38,622 nt of DNA, taken from the NCBI GenBank assembly GCA_001898855.1, contig MKVN01000046.1:1112-39733 (forward strand), written 5' to 3'. This document shows positions 1-7,693 of the stretch, piece by piece (within the stretch, counting starts at the first letter, position 1; each line of letters starts with the position of its first letter). The notes beneath the pieces are model-generated. The model was given only the letters and a program-made list of their open reading frames with translations, made no database searches and was not told the origin of the DNA. The DNA comes from Micrococcales bacterium 73-13. Its GTDB lineage: Bacteria; Actinomycetota; Actinomycetes; Actinomycetales; Microbacteriaceae. Made by a program: the position numbers and the translations under genes.

Positions 1-636
1 GGCGAGCCGCGTCGCGGCGCAGAGCGCCTCGGTCCGCACGACGGCGTCGAGCGCCGCGGCCGCGGGCAGGTCGACCAGCTGGGAGGCGACCGCCGGCCAC
101 GCGGGATCCGCGTCGCGGCGCCGCAGGTCCGCGCAGCGCAGGCAGCCGGTGGTGCCCGGCAGCACGAGCGGGCCGACCGAGACCGAGCCGGTGCCGAACA
201 CGACCGCGAAGTGCGGCAGCCCGGTGCGCAGCCAGTCGCGGTAGCCGCGCAGCGGCACCGCGTGGTCGACGACGATCACGCCGACCCGGGGACGCCGGTC
301 CGCATCGCCGTCGAGGAGTCCCAGGGACCGCGCGGTCCGCACGATCGCGTCGCGCGCGGCGCTGCGCACCCGGACCTGCGCCGCGACCGCCGGCGCCGGC
401 GCCGACTCGAGCGCCGGCCGGATCCGCGCGAGGAACGCGCGCGCCGCCGTCTCGGAGCAGCGCCCGACCGCCGGCAGCGCCTCGCTCGGCACCCCCGCCC
501 GCACGGCGGCGAGCATCCGCCGATCCCGATCCGCGAAGGGGTCGATGACGATGCAGGGCGGCTCGGCGCCGATCTGCAGCGCGTTCGGCGAGCGCCACAC
601 CACCGGCAGTCGCGGGTCGATCCGGATGAAGGCCAT
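1..636 (-). CDS. ThiF/TOMM cyclodehydratase-like protein (C-terminus outside window)
   Basis: The frame is open from an ATG at 636 to the window edge: 212 codons and no stop, so the C-terminus is missing. Early residues read VVWRSPNALQIGAE (12-25). A later block, GTGSVSVGPLVLPG, is followed by a CxxC pair (C165, C168) and then DPAWP (178-181). This layout matches actinobacterial proteins annotated as bacteriocin-biosynthesis cyclodehydratase-domain or TOMM leader-peptide-binding proteins, which are E1/ThiF relatives whose CxxC normally holds zinc. No in-frame start lies upstream before 684. The gene follows the uvrD2-like gene by 62 bases on the same strand. Mycobacteria, as I recall, also have a ThiF-like gene near uvrD2, so this is probably a conserved housekeeping neighbour and not part of a peptide cluster. 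No YcaO gene is visible. The family call is fairly secure; the substrate is unknown. Confidence 0.72.
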   Translation of the reverse strand, partial: MAFIRIDPRLPVVWRSPNALQIGAEPPCIVIDPFADRDRRMLAAVRAGVPSEALPAVGRCSETAARAFLARIRPALESAPAPAVAAQVRVRSAARDAIVRTARSLGLLDGDADRRPRVGVIVVDHAVPLRGYRDWLRTGLPHFAVVFGTGSVSVGPLVLPGTTGCLRCADLRRRDADPAWPAVASQLVDLPAAAALDAVVRTEALCAATRLA

Positions 637-698
637 GCGCCGATCGTGCCGGGCAGTGCGGGCCGGTGCGCCGGGTTCTCCACAGCCGCCGGCGACGG

Positions 699-2372
699 TC
701 AGAGACCGAGCTCGGCGAGGAAGCGGCTCGGCTCGCGCTCGGCGCCGCCCGGCCCGCGACGGGCCCGGCTCAGTCGCAGCCGGCGTCTCGCGCGGGTGAT
801 CGCGACGTAGAGCAGCCGCCGCTCCTCCTCGATCTCCTGCGGCTGCGTCGCGTGCACGATCGGCAGCAGTCCCTCCGAGAGCCCCACGACGTGCACCGAG
901 TCCCACTCGAGGCCCTTCGCCGCGTGGATCGTCGAGATCGCGACGGCGCCGGCGACCGGGTCGTCGTTCGCCGCCTGTCGCTCGAGCAGCTCGCCGACGA
1001 AGCGGGCGAACGGCGCAGGACCCGCCTCGACGGCGAGCCGGTGCAGCGCGTCGAGCGCGGTCCAGCGGTCGAGCGCCGGACCCGAAGCGGCGGGGGGCTC
1101 CGGCGACCAGCCGAGGCCGGCGAGCACGCCGCGCACGGTCACCGCCGCTGGGTCGGCCGGCGAAGCGGTGCGCCGCGAGGCGACGAGGTGCACGATCGCC
1201 TCGCGCACGTGCGGCTGCTGGAAGAACCGCGCGTCCCCGCGCACGCTCACCGGCACCCCGGCGCCGCGCAGCGCCGCCTCGACCGCCGGCACCTGAGCGC
1301 CGAGCCGGACGAGCACCGCGACCCGCTGCGGGGCGACCCCGGCGTCGAGGTCGGCGCGCACGGCGGCCGCGAGCGCCGCCGCCTCCGCCGGATCGGAGTC
1401 GTGGACGGCGACCGACGGGGCGTCGGCCGACGGCTCCCGATCCTCGGCGCCCACCAGCCGCAGCGCGCCCGGGCGGCCGGCCGCCAGCCGGTTCGCGAGA
1501 TCGAGGATCGGCTGCGCCGATCGATGGCTCCGCTCCAGCCGGACGACCTCGGCGCCGGGGAACTCGCGCTCGAAGCCGAGCAGGTGCGCCGCGCTCGCGC
1601 CGGCGAAGGAGTAGATCGTCTGGTTGACGTCGCCGACGACGCAGAGGTCGCGGCGCTCGCCGAGCCACAGCCGCAGCAGCCGGTGCTGGATCGGCGAGAC
1701 GTCCTGGTACTCGTCGACGACGAAGGTGCGGTACTGCTCGCGCACCGCGCGCGCGACGCCCGGCTCGGCGGCGATCATGCCCGCCGTCGCGAGCAGCACG
1801 TCCTCGAGGTCCATCTGGCGGCGCTCGTCCTTGAGCTCCTCGTAGGCGCGCTGCACCGCTGCGACCTGACCGACTGTCGCGCCGGAGACCGGCCTCCCGG
1901 CGGCGGCCCACTCCTCGATCGAGAGGTCCGAGACCTTGCGCCACTCGATCTCGGCCGCGAGGTCGCGGACGGCGGCCGCGTCCGCGCGCAGCCCAGCCTC
2001 GGCCGCGGCGTCGGCGATCAGACCGGCCTTCGAGTCGACGATGCGCGGCGGGGCGCCGCCGATCACCCGCGGCCAGAAATAGGAGAGCTGGGCGAGCGCC
2101 GCGGAGTGGAAGGTCCGCGCCTGCACCTCGCCGGCACCGAGCGCGCGCAGCCGCTGCCGCAGCTCGCCGGCGGCCCGGGTGGTGAAGGTCAGGGCCATGG
2201 TCCGCGGCCCCGCGTACCGTCCGGTCGCGATGCCGTAGGCGATCCGGTGGGTGACCGTGCGCGTCTTGCCGGTGCCGGCGCCGGCGAGGATGCACACCGG
2301 GCCGGCGAGCGCCTCCGCGGCGGCGCGCTGCTGCGCATCGAGCGCGGCGAGGATCTCCTCGGCGGAGCTCAT
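699..2372 (-). CDS. uvrD2: UvrD2-type superfamily 1 DNA helicase, short form
   Basis: A 557-residue 3'-5' SF1A helicase. Walker A GAGTGKT is at residues 31-37; then come FTTRAAGELRQR (motif Ia), VVDEYQDVSPIQHR (motif II), VGDVNQTIYSFAGA (motif III), STIHAAKGLEWDSV (motif V) and EEERRLLYVAITRAR (motif VI), so the ATPase should work. The core resembles mycobacterial UvrD2, and the gene is next to nudC as uvrD2 is in mycobacteria. Mycobacterial UvrD2 is about 700 residues and carries a C-terminal HRDC domain and a tetracysteine motif. This protein stops soon after motif VI (RFLAELGL) and has neither. It lies 6 bases downstream of nudC on the same strand and probably shares its transcript. Role: unwinding DNA in repair or replication. 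Confidence 0.88.
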   Translation of the reverse strand: MSSAEEILAALDAQQRAAAEALAGPVCILAGAGTGKTRTVTHRIAYGIATGRYAGPRTMALTFTTRAAGELRQRLRALGAGEVQARTFHSAALAQLSYFWPRVIGGAPPRIVDSKAGLIADAAAEAGLRADAAAVRDLAAEIEWRKVSDLSIEEWAAAGRPVSGATVGQVAAVQRAYEELKDERRQMDLEDVLLATAGMIAAEPGVARAVREQYRTFVVDEYQDVSPIQHRLLRLWLGERRDLCVVGDVNQTIYSFAGASAAHLLGFEREFPGAEVVRLERSHRSAQPILDLANRLAAGRPGALRLVGAEDREPSADAPSVAVHDSDPAEAAALAAAVRADLDAGVAPQRVAVLVRLGAQVPAVEAALRGAGVPVSVRGDARFFQQPHVREAIVHLVASRRTASPADPAAVTVRGVLAGLGWSPEPPAASGPALDRWTALDALHRLAVEAGPAPFARFVGELLERQAANDDPVAGAVAISTIHAAKGLEWDSVHVVGLSEGLLPIVHATQPQEIEEERRLLYVAITRARRRLRLSRARRGPGGAEREPSRFLAELGL

Positions 2373-2378
2373 CGTCGC

Positions 2379-3305
2379 TCAGGCATCGAGCGGGCCTCCG
2401 AACCACCGCTCGATGAGCGCCCGGGCGATCGAGGTGCGCATCGGCAGCCGGATCTCGCCGAGCGCCGCCGCGAGCTCCTCCCGCGAGAACCAGCGCAGGT
2501 CGAGGATCTCCACGCCGTCCGGTCGCGGCGCCGGGTCCTGATCCGGCGCGAGGCGCGCGGTGAAGCCGACCATGAGCGAAGCGGGGAACGGCCACGGCTG
2601 GCTGCCCGCGTACCGCGGCTCGACGACGCGCAGCCCCGACTCCTCCTCGATCTCGCGGACGACCGCCGCCTCGAGCGACTCGCCGGGATCGACGAAGCCG
2701 GCGAGCAGGGAGTAGCGGTTCGTCTCCCACATCGCGTTCGAGCCGAGGAGGAGCCGGTCGTCGTGGTCCGTGACGGCGACGATCACCGCCGGGTCGGTGC
2801 GCGGGAACACCTGGTCGCCGCCGACCGGGTCGCGCCGCACCCAGCCGGCCGACTCCACGACGGTGGCCTCGCCGGTCCTCGGCGAGAAGGGGTGCGAGGC
2901 GTGCCAGTTGAGGATCGCGAGCGCCTGGGTGAAGAGCCCCGCATCGCGGGCGGAGAGCGCGTCGCCGATCTGCCGGAGGTTGCGCCAGTCCGCCTCCGCG
3001 AGGTGCGCGGCGTCCTCCAGGAGCGCGGCGACGATCGGGGTGCCGGCGGGGGCGTCCGGGGCTTCCTCGACGGTGCGGCCGAGGTAGGCGCTCACGGCCG
3101 GTCGGGCCAGCGCGTCCGGGGCGAGGAACGTCAGCCGCTGCGGCGAGGCGAGCAGCGCCTGGCCGTCGAGGATGGGCAGGATCCGGGTGGCGGGGTCCGC
3201 CCAGAGCGCGTCGAGCAGGCCCTCCCGCTCGCGCGCCGCGTGGTCGCGGTCGATCGCCGAGCGGGAGAGCGGCAGCTCCCCCGGCGAGCGCGATTCCTGG
3301 GACAT
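2379..3305 (-). CDS. nudC: NAD(+) diphosphatase NudC without its zinc ribbon cysteines
   Basis: Nudix hydrolase that splits NAD(H) into NMN(H) and AMP, and in other bacteria removes NAD caps from RNA. The Nudix box, from GFVDPGES to REIEEESGL, spans residues 203-225. The NudC signature SQPWPFPAS follows at 235-243 and fixes the subfamily. The cysteines of the zinc ribbon are replaced: the usual F-C-P-R-C-G region reads FSPRTGE (S141, T144), and the cysteine expected after GWVRR is D159. The remaining fold blocks (ALAILNWHASH, VFPRTDPAVI) are well conserved, so this looks like an adapted enzyme and not a decayed gene. I start at the ATG at 3305 (308 aa); a GTG at 3320 is also possible. It is co-directional with and 6 bases from the helicase gene, and divergent from the phosphotransferase-like gene. 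Confidence 0.9.
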   Translation of the reverse strand: MSQESRSPGELPLSRSAIDRDHAAREREGLLDALWADPATRILPILDGQALLASPQRLTFLAPDALARPAVSAYLGRTVEEAPDAPAGTPIVAALLEDAAHLAEADWRNLRQIGDALSARDAGLFTQALAILNWHASHPFSPRTGEATVVESAGWVRRDPVGGDQVFPRTDPAVIVAVTDHDDRLLLGSNAMWETNRYSLLAGFVDPGESLEAAVVREIEEESGLRVVEPRYAGSQPWPFPASLMVGFTARLAPDQDPAPRPDGVEILDLRWFSREELAAALGEIRLPMRTSIARALIERWFGGPLDA

Positions 3306-3360
3306 TCTCGGGACCCCCACTCGGGCGGCGTGGCTGAGCCGGTGCAGGACGGGGGCGACC

Positions 3361-3366
3361 TACCCT
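3361..3366 (+). promoter_or_regulatory. -10 element of the phosphotransferase-like gene
   Basis: TACCCT lies 6 bases before the ATG at 3373, and no Shine-Dalgarno sequence is present. The expected transcript start falls at or next to the start codon, so the mRNA is probably leaderless. Confidence 0.55.
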
Positions 3367-3372
3367 GTCGCC

Positions 3373-4362
3373 ATGGCTCGTTCAGCGTTCACTCTAGCCG
3401 CGCTCGCCTCGGCGGCGGTGCCCGGTCTCGAGGTCGACCACGCCGGCCAGGTCGCCGACCCGGACTACGACGCGGCCGTGCTCGGCGGCGCCGACGGACG
3501 GGCGTGGCTCGTCCGCGTCCCGCGCACCAGATCGGCGGACACGCGGCTGCGGGCGGAGCTCGCCGCGCTCGCCGCGCTGACCCAGGGCGCGCGATCGCGC
3601 CTCCCCTTCGCCGTCGCGACGCTCGCCGGACGGGCGAAGGTCGGGCCGACCTTCGCGGCGGTCACCGAGCACTTCCCCGGCGCCGCGGTCCCGGTCGCGC
3701 AGATCCCGGTGGAGCCGGAGGGCCTCGGCTTCCGGATCGGCCTCGCGATCGGCGCGGTGCATCTGCTGCCCCCGACCGTCGTCGTCGACGCGGGGCTGCC
3801 GATGAGCGGCCCGGTGGAGTCCCGCCGGGGGGCGATCGGCGTTCTCGAGCGCGCCGGCGCGACCGGACTGCTGCCGCTCGCGGTGGAGAGCCGCTGGCAG
3901 CACGCGATCGACGACGCCGACCTCTGGCAGTTCCAGGCGCGCGTCGTCGGCGGCTTCGACTCGTCGTCGTTCGTCGCCGTCGGCGACGAGGTGGTCGCGG
4001 TGCAGGGCTGGCAGGGCCTCGCCGTCGGCGACCCGGCTGCGGACCTCAAGTGGGCGGTCCAGTCCGAGCGCGTCGCGGACGCGGTCTTCGCGGGGTACTG
4101 GTCCGCGGCCGGCACCGCCGACCGGCGGCTCCGGCACCGCGCCGCGCTGCTGTCCGAGCTCGACCTGGGCCGCTGGCTGCTGCACGGCGTCGACACGAAG
4201 GCGACGGACGTCGTGGACGACGCCGTCGAGCTCCTCACGAACCTCGCCGAGCGGGTGCACGGCGACATGTCGGCGCGCATCGACAGCCCGACCGCGCCGG
4301 TGCTCACCATCGGCGAGGTCGAGGACCTGCTCGAGCAGACGCCGACCCGCCAGGCGGGCTGA
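3373..4362 (+). CDS. phosphotransferase-fold protein with degenerate active site
   Basis: A 329-residue protein of the aminoglycoside/macrolide phosphotransferase (APH) type seen in Microbacteriaceae. The C-lobe block VGDPAADLKWAV (218-229) is the family GDPAxDL motif. The catalytic HGDxxxxN loop is replaced: the aligned segment reads VVGGFDSSSF (191-200), so the catalytic Asp and the metal-binding Asn are missing. The metal-binding Asp expected before the conserved Trp (I-D-W) is also missing (VQGW, 210-213). I infer a pseudokinase or a protein with another role; antibiotic resistance should not be assumed. The ATG at 3373 is chosen because a -10 element sits 6 bases before it. The longer open frame to 3172 only overlaps nudC. 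It is divergent from nudC and convergent with adnB. Confidence 0.78.
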   Translation: MARSAFTLAALASAAVPGLEVDHAGQVADPDYDAAVLGGADGRAWLVRVPRTRSADTRLRAELAALAALTQGARSRLPFAVATLAGRAKVGPTFAAVTEHFPGAAVPVAQIPVEPEGLGFRIGLAIGAVHLLPPTVVVDAGLPMSGPVESRRGAIGVLERAGATGLLPLAVESRWQHAIDDADLWQFQARVVGGFDSSSFVAVGDEVVAVQGWQGLAVGDPAADLKWAVQSERVADAVFAGYWSAAGTADRRLRHRAALLSELDLGRWLLHGVDTKATDVVDDAVELLTNLAERVHGDMSARIDSPTAPVLTIGEVEDLLEQTPTRQAG

Positions 4363-4420
4363 GCCGCGGCTCGCCGCCGGACGGGCTGAGCAGCACCGCG
4401 TTCGTCGTACGCCGGCCTCT

Positions 4421-7400
4421 TCAGCCGAGCGCGCGCAGCGAGGCCTCCCAGCGGGCGAGCAGCTCGCGCTCGTCCGGCAGCGCCGTCGGCGAATAGACCT
4501 CGCCGGTGGCGACGAAGCACGCACGCGCGTCGATCCGGTCGATCGGCGTCCCGGTCGCCTTCGCCCAGGCGATGCGATAGAGCGCGAGCTGGTAGTCGAA
4601 GGCGGCGCGCTCCGCCGACGTGCCCGGCGCCCGTCCGGTCTTCCAGTCGACGATCTCGATCCGGTCGCCGCGCTGGTAGACGGCATCGATCTTGCAGGGC
4701 ACGGTGCGGCCCGCGAACGGCAGCTCGATCGCCCGCTCGACGGCGATCGGGCGCAGGTTCGCCCATTCGGACCGCTCGAACGCGTCCTTCAGCGCGTCGA
4801 GGGTCGCCTGGTCCGCCGGCGCGAGACCGGGCGCGAGGCCGTCGACCGCGTCGTCGTCGAGGTCGAACAGCGCCTCCGGGACGAGGTCGCGATAGCGCTG
4901 CTCGACCCAGGCGTGGAAGATCGTGCCGAGCCGCGTCGCCCGGTAGGGCTGCTCGGGCATGGGCCGGCGGACGCGCTCGGCCACCGCGGCGGGATCGGCG
5001 ATCCACGCCTTGAACCCGGATGCGGCGACACGACCGGGGAGCTCGACCGGCGCGGCGGCGCGCCCGCGCGCCCGCTCCGCGAGCAGCAGCTCGAGGTCGC
5101 GCGCCCAGCGTCCGGCGGCCGGCGCCGCATCCGCCCCTGCCTCGATCGCCGCGCGGACCGCGGCCGCGGCTCGCTCGACCCGGGTCCGGCGCTCGCCGAG
5201 CGGGTCGAGCGGCCAGACCAGCTCGCCGGCGCGCGGATCCGTCGGGTCGGCGTCGTGGGCGGAGACCGGCGGCGGACCCCCGAGCAGGCCGCCGGCGAGC
5301 CCGCCGGAGCCGTCCGGCGAACCGACCAGGTAGACGCTGAGCGGACGGGACGTCCGGGACCTCGAGGACGGATCGTACCGGCCGGGCCAGTGCGAGGCGG
5401 TGAGCAGCAGGTCCCGGGCGGAGCGGGTGATCGCGACGTAGCCGAGGCGGCGCTCCTCGCGCTCCTGCCGGACGCGCAGCGCCGCCGCGAAGCCGTCGAT
5501 CCGCTCCGAGAGCTCCTTCCGGGTGGGCGCCGTCTCCCAGTCGAGCCAGGCGCCGGCGCGGCGCAGCGCCGCCGCGTCGCCCCGGAACTCGTAGGGCAGC
5601 GCGCCGAAGGCGAGCCAGCCGCGGCCCTCCTTGGGACGGTCGGGGAACTCGTCCTGCACGAGCCGCGGGATCGCGACCACGTCCCACTCGAGCCCCTTCG
5701 CCGCATGCACCGTCAGCAGCTGGACCACCCCGCGCTCCGCCGGCTCCTCGGCCGGCGCGAGGCGCTCGTCGGCGGCGAGCGCCCGGTCGACCCAGCCGAG
5801 GAAGGCGGGCAGCGTCCCGATGTCGTCGGCGCGGACGAACGCCTCGACCTGCTGGCGGAAGGCCCGCAGATTGGCCGCGGCGCGCGGTCTGGCGTCGTTC
5901 GCCGCCGCCTCGACGTCGAGCAGCAGCGCCTCCTCGACGACCCGGACCAGCTCCGGCAGCGGCAGGCCGAGCCGGGAGCGCAGGTCCCGGAGCACCCGGC
6001 CCGCGGCGCGCAGCCGGCCGAGGCCCTCCGCGGTGAACGCGGCGAGCGGCTCCCAGCCGTCCCGAGCGTCGACGAGGGCGTCCAGTCCGTCGACGATCGC
6101 GGCGCCGTCGTCGGCGGTCCCGCGCTGCCGATGGACCACACGGGAGAGCTCGCGGAGCGCGGCGAGGTCGGCGACGCCGATCCGCCAGCGCGCCCCGCCG
6201 AGGAGGCGGATCAGCGCCGAGCCGGCCTCGGGGTCGACGAGCACCCGGAGGCCGGCGACGAGGTCGGTCGCCTCGGGCGTCGCGAGCAGGCCGCCGACGC
6301 CGAGCACCCGATGCGGGATGCCGGCCCGGCCGAGCGCCGCGGCGAAGACCCCCATGTGCCGGCGCTTGCGGAAGAGCACCGCGGCGGTCGGCGGGAGCTC
6401 GCCGCCGTCCTTGCGAACGGGCTCCGCGAGCCGGCTCGCGAGCCAGTCCGCGACGGCCTCGGCCTCGTCCTCGAGGGTCTCCGGCACCGCGATGTCGAGT
6501 CGGCCCGCGGGAGCGCGCGGCCGCAGGGCGAGCGGGGCGACCGGGACCCCGGCGTCGCGCCGGAGCGGCTCGGCGATCAGGTTCGCGGCGTCGAGCACGG
6601 CGGCCGGGTTCCGCCAGCTCACTGAGAGCTGGTACTCGGGCACCTCGGCCGGGACCAGCCCGAAGTCTCGCGCGAAGTCCTCGAGGTTCGCGTCCGAGGC
6701 GCCGCGCCAGCCGTAGATCGCCTGGTTCGGGTCCCCCACCGCGACGATCGCGCGGCCCCCGTCGTCGTCCCGCTCCCGGAACAGCGCGCTCAGCAGCCGG
6801 GTCTGCACCACCGAGGTGTCCTGGTACTCGTCGAGCAGCACGAAGCGGTAGCGCTCGCGCAGCGACGCGACCGCGGCCTCCGAGGCGCCGACGATCGCGA
6901 GCGCGGAGGCGATCTGATCGCTGAACTCCATGACGCCCCGCCGCCGCTTGGCCTCCTGGAACGCGGCGACCAGCGGCAGCAGCACCGGCAGCGGCGCGAC
7001 CCGGTCGAGCTCGTCGACGACGCCGCGACGCTCGTGGCGGTCGCCGAGCGGCAGGACGTCCGGATCCCGCCGCCGCAGCAGGGCCTCGGCGTAGTCGGCG
7101 ACGGCGTCGAGGTCCTCGACCGCGTGGTCGCTCAGCCCGTGCGCGAGCTCGACGACCGCGCTGACGACGGACGGGAGGGCGCGGTCGATCTCCGCGAGGC
7201 CGGGGAGGTCCGCCGCGACGACGACCCGCCGCGCGAGCTGCCAGGCGGCCGCCTCGCCGAGCACCTCGGCGTCCGGATCGCGGCCGATCGCGAGCGCGTG
7301 CTCGCGGTGGATCGCCGAGGCGAAGGCGTTGTACGTCGACACCGTCGCCGACGTCGGGAGCTCCGCCGGCTCGTCCTCGGCGCGCGCCGGCCGCAGCTCG

Positions 7401-7693
7401 TCCGGCAGCGCGGACAGCAGCCGCTCGATCCGCTCGCGGAGCTCTCGTGCGGCCTTCCGGGTGAAGGTCAGGCCGAGGATCTCGTCGGGCCGTGCGTAGC
7501 CGTTCGCGACGAGCCAGACCACGCGCTCGGCCATCGTCGTCGTCTTGCCGCTGCCCGCGCCGGCGACGACGAGCGCGGCCCCGGGCGGGGCGCCGATGAC
7601 CGCCGCCTGCTCCGCGGTCGGCGGCGGCTCGCCGATCGCCGTCGCGATCTCGGCGGCGTCGTGGCGCGCGGGGTGCGGCCAGGCGCGGCTCAT
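4421..7693 (-). CDS. adnB: AdnB helicase-nuclease subunit
   Basis: A 1090-residue SF1 helicase with a C-terminal RecB-family nuclease; it is one half of the actinobacterial AdnAB motor that resects double-strand breaks. Walker A GAGSGKT is at 45-51, followed by LGLTFTRKAARELRER (Ia), LLDEYQDTSVVQTR (II), VGDPNQAIYGWRGA (III), LTVHAAKGLEWDVV (V) and ERRLGYVAITRSARD (VI): a complete active motor. The nuclease part shows GTIFHAWVEQR, IVDWKTG (D1016, K1018) and YQLALYR, the core of the RecB nuclease site. The open frame runs on upstream to 10267, but the ATG at 7693 overlaps the adnA stop as ATGA and starts a normal N-terminus (MSRAWPHP), so upstream codons are shadow. It is translationally coupled to adnA and convergent with the phosphotransferase-like gene, 58 bases away. 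Confidence 0.93.
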   Translation of the reverse strand: MSRAWPHPARHDAAEIATAIGEPPPTAEQAAVIGAPPGAALVVAGAGSGKTTTMAERVVWLVANGYARPDEILGLTFTRKAARELRERIERLLSALPDELRPARAEDEPAELPTSATVSTYNAFASAIHREHALAIGRDPDAEVLGEAAAWQLARRVVVAADLPGLAEIDRALPSVVSAVVELAHGLSDHAVEDLDAVADYAEALLRRRDPDVLPLGDRHERRGVVDELDRVAPLPVLLPLVAAFQEAKRRRGVMEFSDQIASALAIVGASEAAVASLRERYRFVLLDEYQDTSVVQTRLLSALFRERDDDGGRAIVAVGDPNQAIYGWRGASDANLEDFARDFGLVPAEVPEYQLSVSWRNPAAVLDAANLIAEPLRRDAGVPVAPLALRPRAPAGRLDIAVPETLEDEAEAVADWLASRLAEPVRKDGGELPPTAAVLFRKRRHMGVFAAALGRAGIPHRVLGVGGLLATPEATDLVAGLRVLVDPEAGSALIRLLGGARWRIGVADLAALRELSRVVHRQRGTADDGAAIVDGLDALVDARDGWEPLAAFTAEGLGRLRAAGRVLRDLRSRLGLPLPELVRVVEEALLLDVEAAANDARPRAAANLRAFRQQVEAFVRADDIGTLPAFLGWVDRALAADERLAPAEEPAERGVVQLLTVHAAKGLEWDVVAIPRLVQDEFPDRPKEGRGWLAFGALPYEFRGDAAALRRAGAWLDWETAPTRKELSERIDGFAAALRVRQEREERRLGYVAITRSARDLLLTASHWPGRYDPSSRSRTSRPLSVYLVGSPDGSGGLAGGLLGGPPPVSAHDADPTDPRAGELVWPLDPLGERRTRVERAAAAVRAAIEAGADAAPAAGRWARDLELLLAERARGRAAAPVELPGRVAASGFKAWIADPAAVAERVRRPMPEQPYRATRLGTIFHAWVEQRYRDLVPEALFDLDDDAVDGLAPGLAPADQATLDALKDAFERSEWANLRPIAVERAIELPFAGRTVPCKIDAVYQRGDRIEIVDWKTGRAPGTSAERAAFDYQLALYRIAWAKATGTPIDRIDARACFVATGEVYSPTALPDERELLARWEASLRALG

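Noticed and set aside
4363-4420. GAGCCGCGGCTC palindrome between the phosphotransferase-like gene and adnB as a terminator.
   Set aside because: A 12-base self-complementary site with no loop makes a poor hairpin and no T tract follows.
666-4496. A 1276-codon plus-strand open frame over the helicase, nudC and phosphotransferase genes.
   Set aside because: It is Arg/Ala/Gly-rich, has no family motifs and lies antisense to well-supported genes. Long antisense frames are expected at this GC content.
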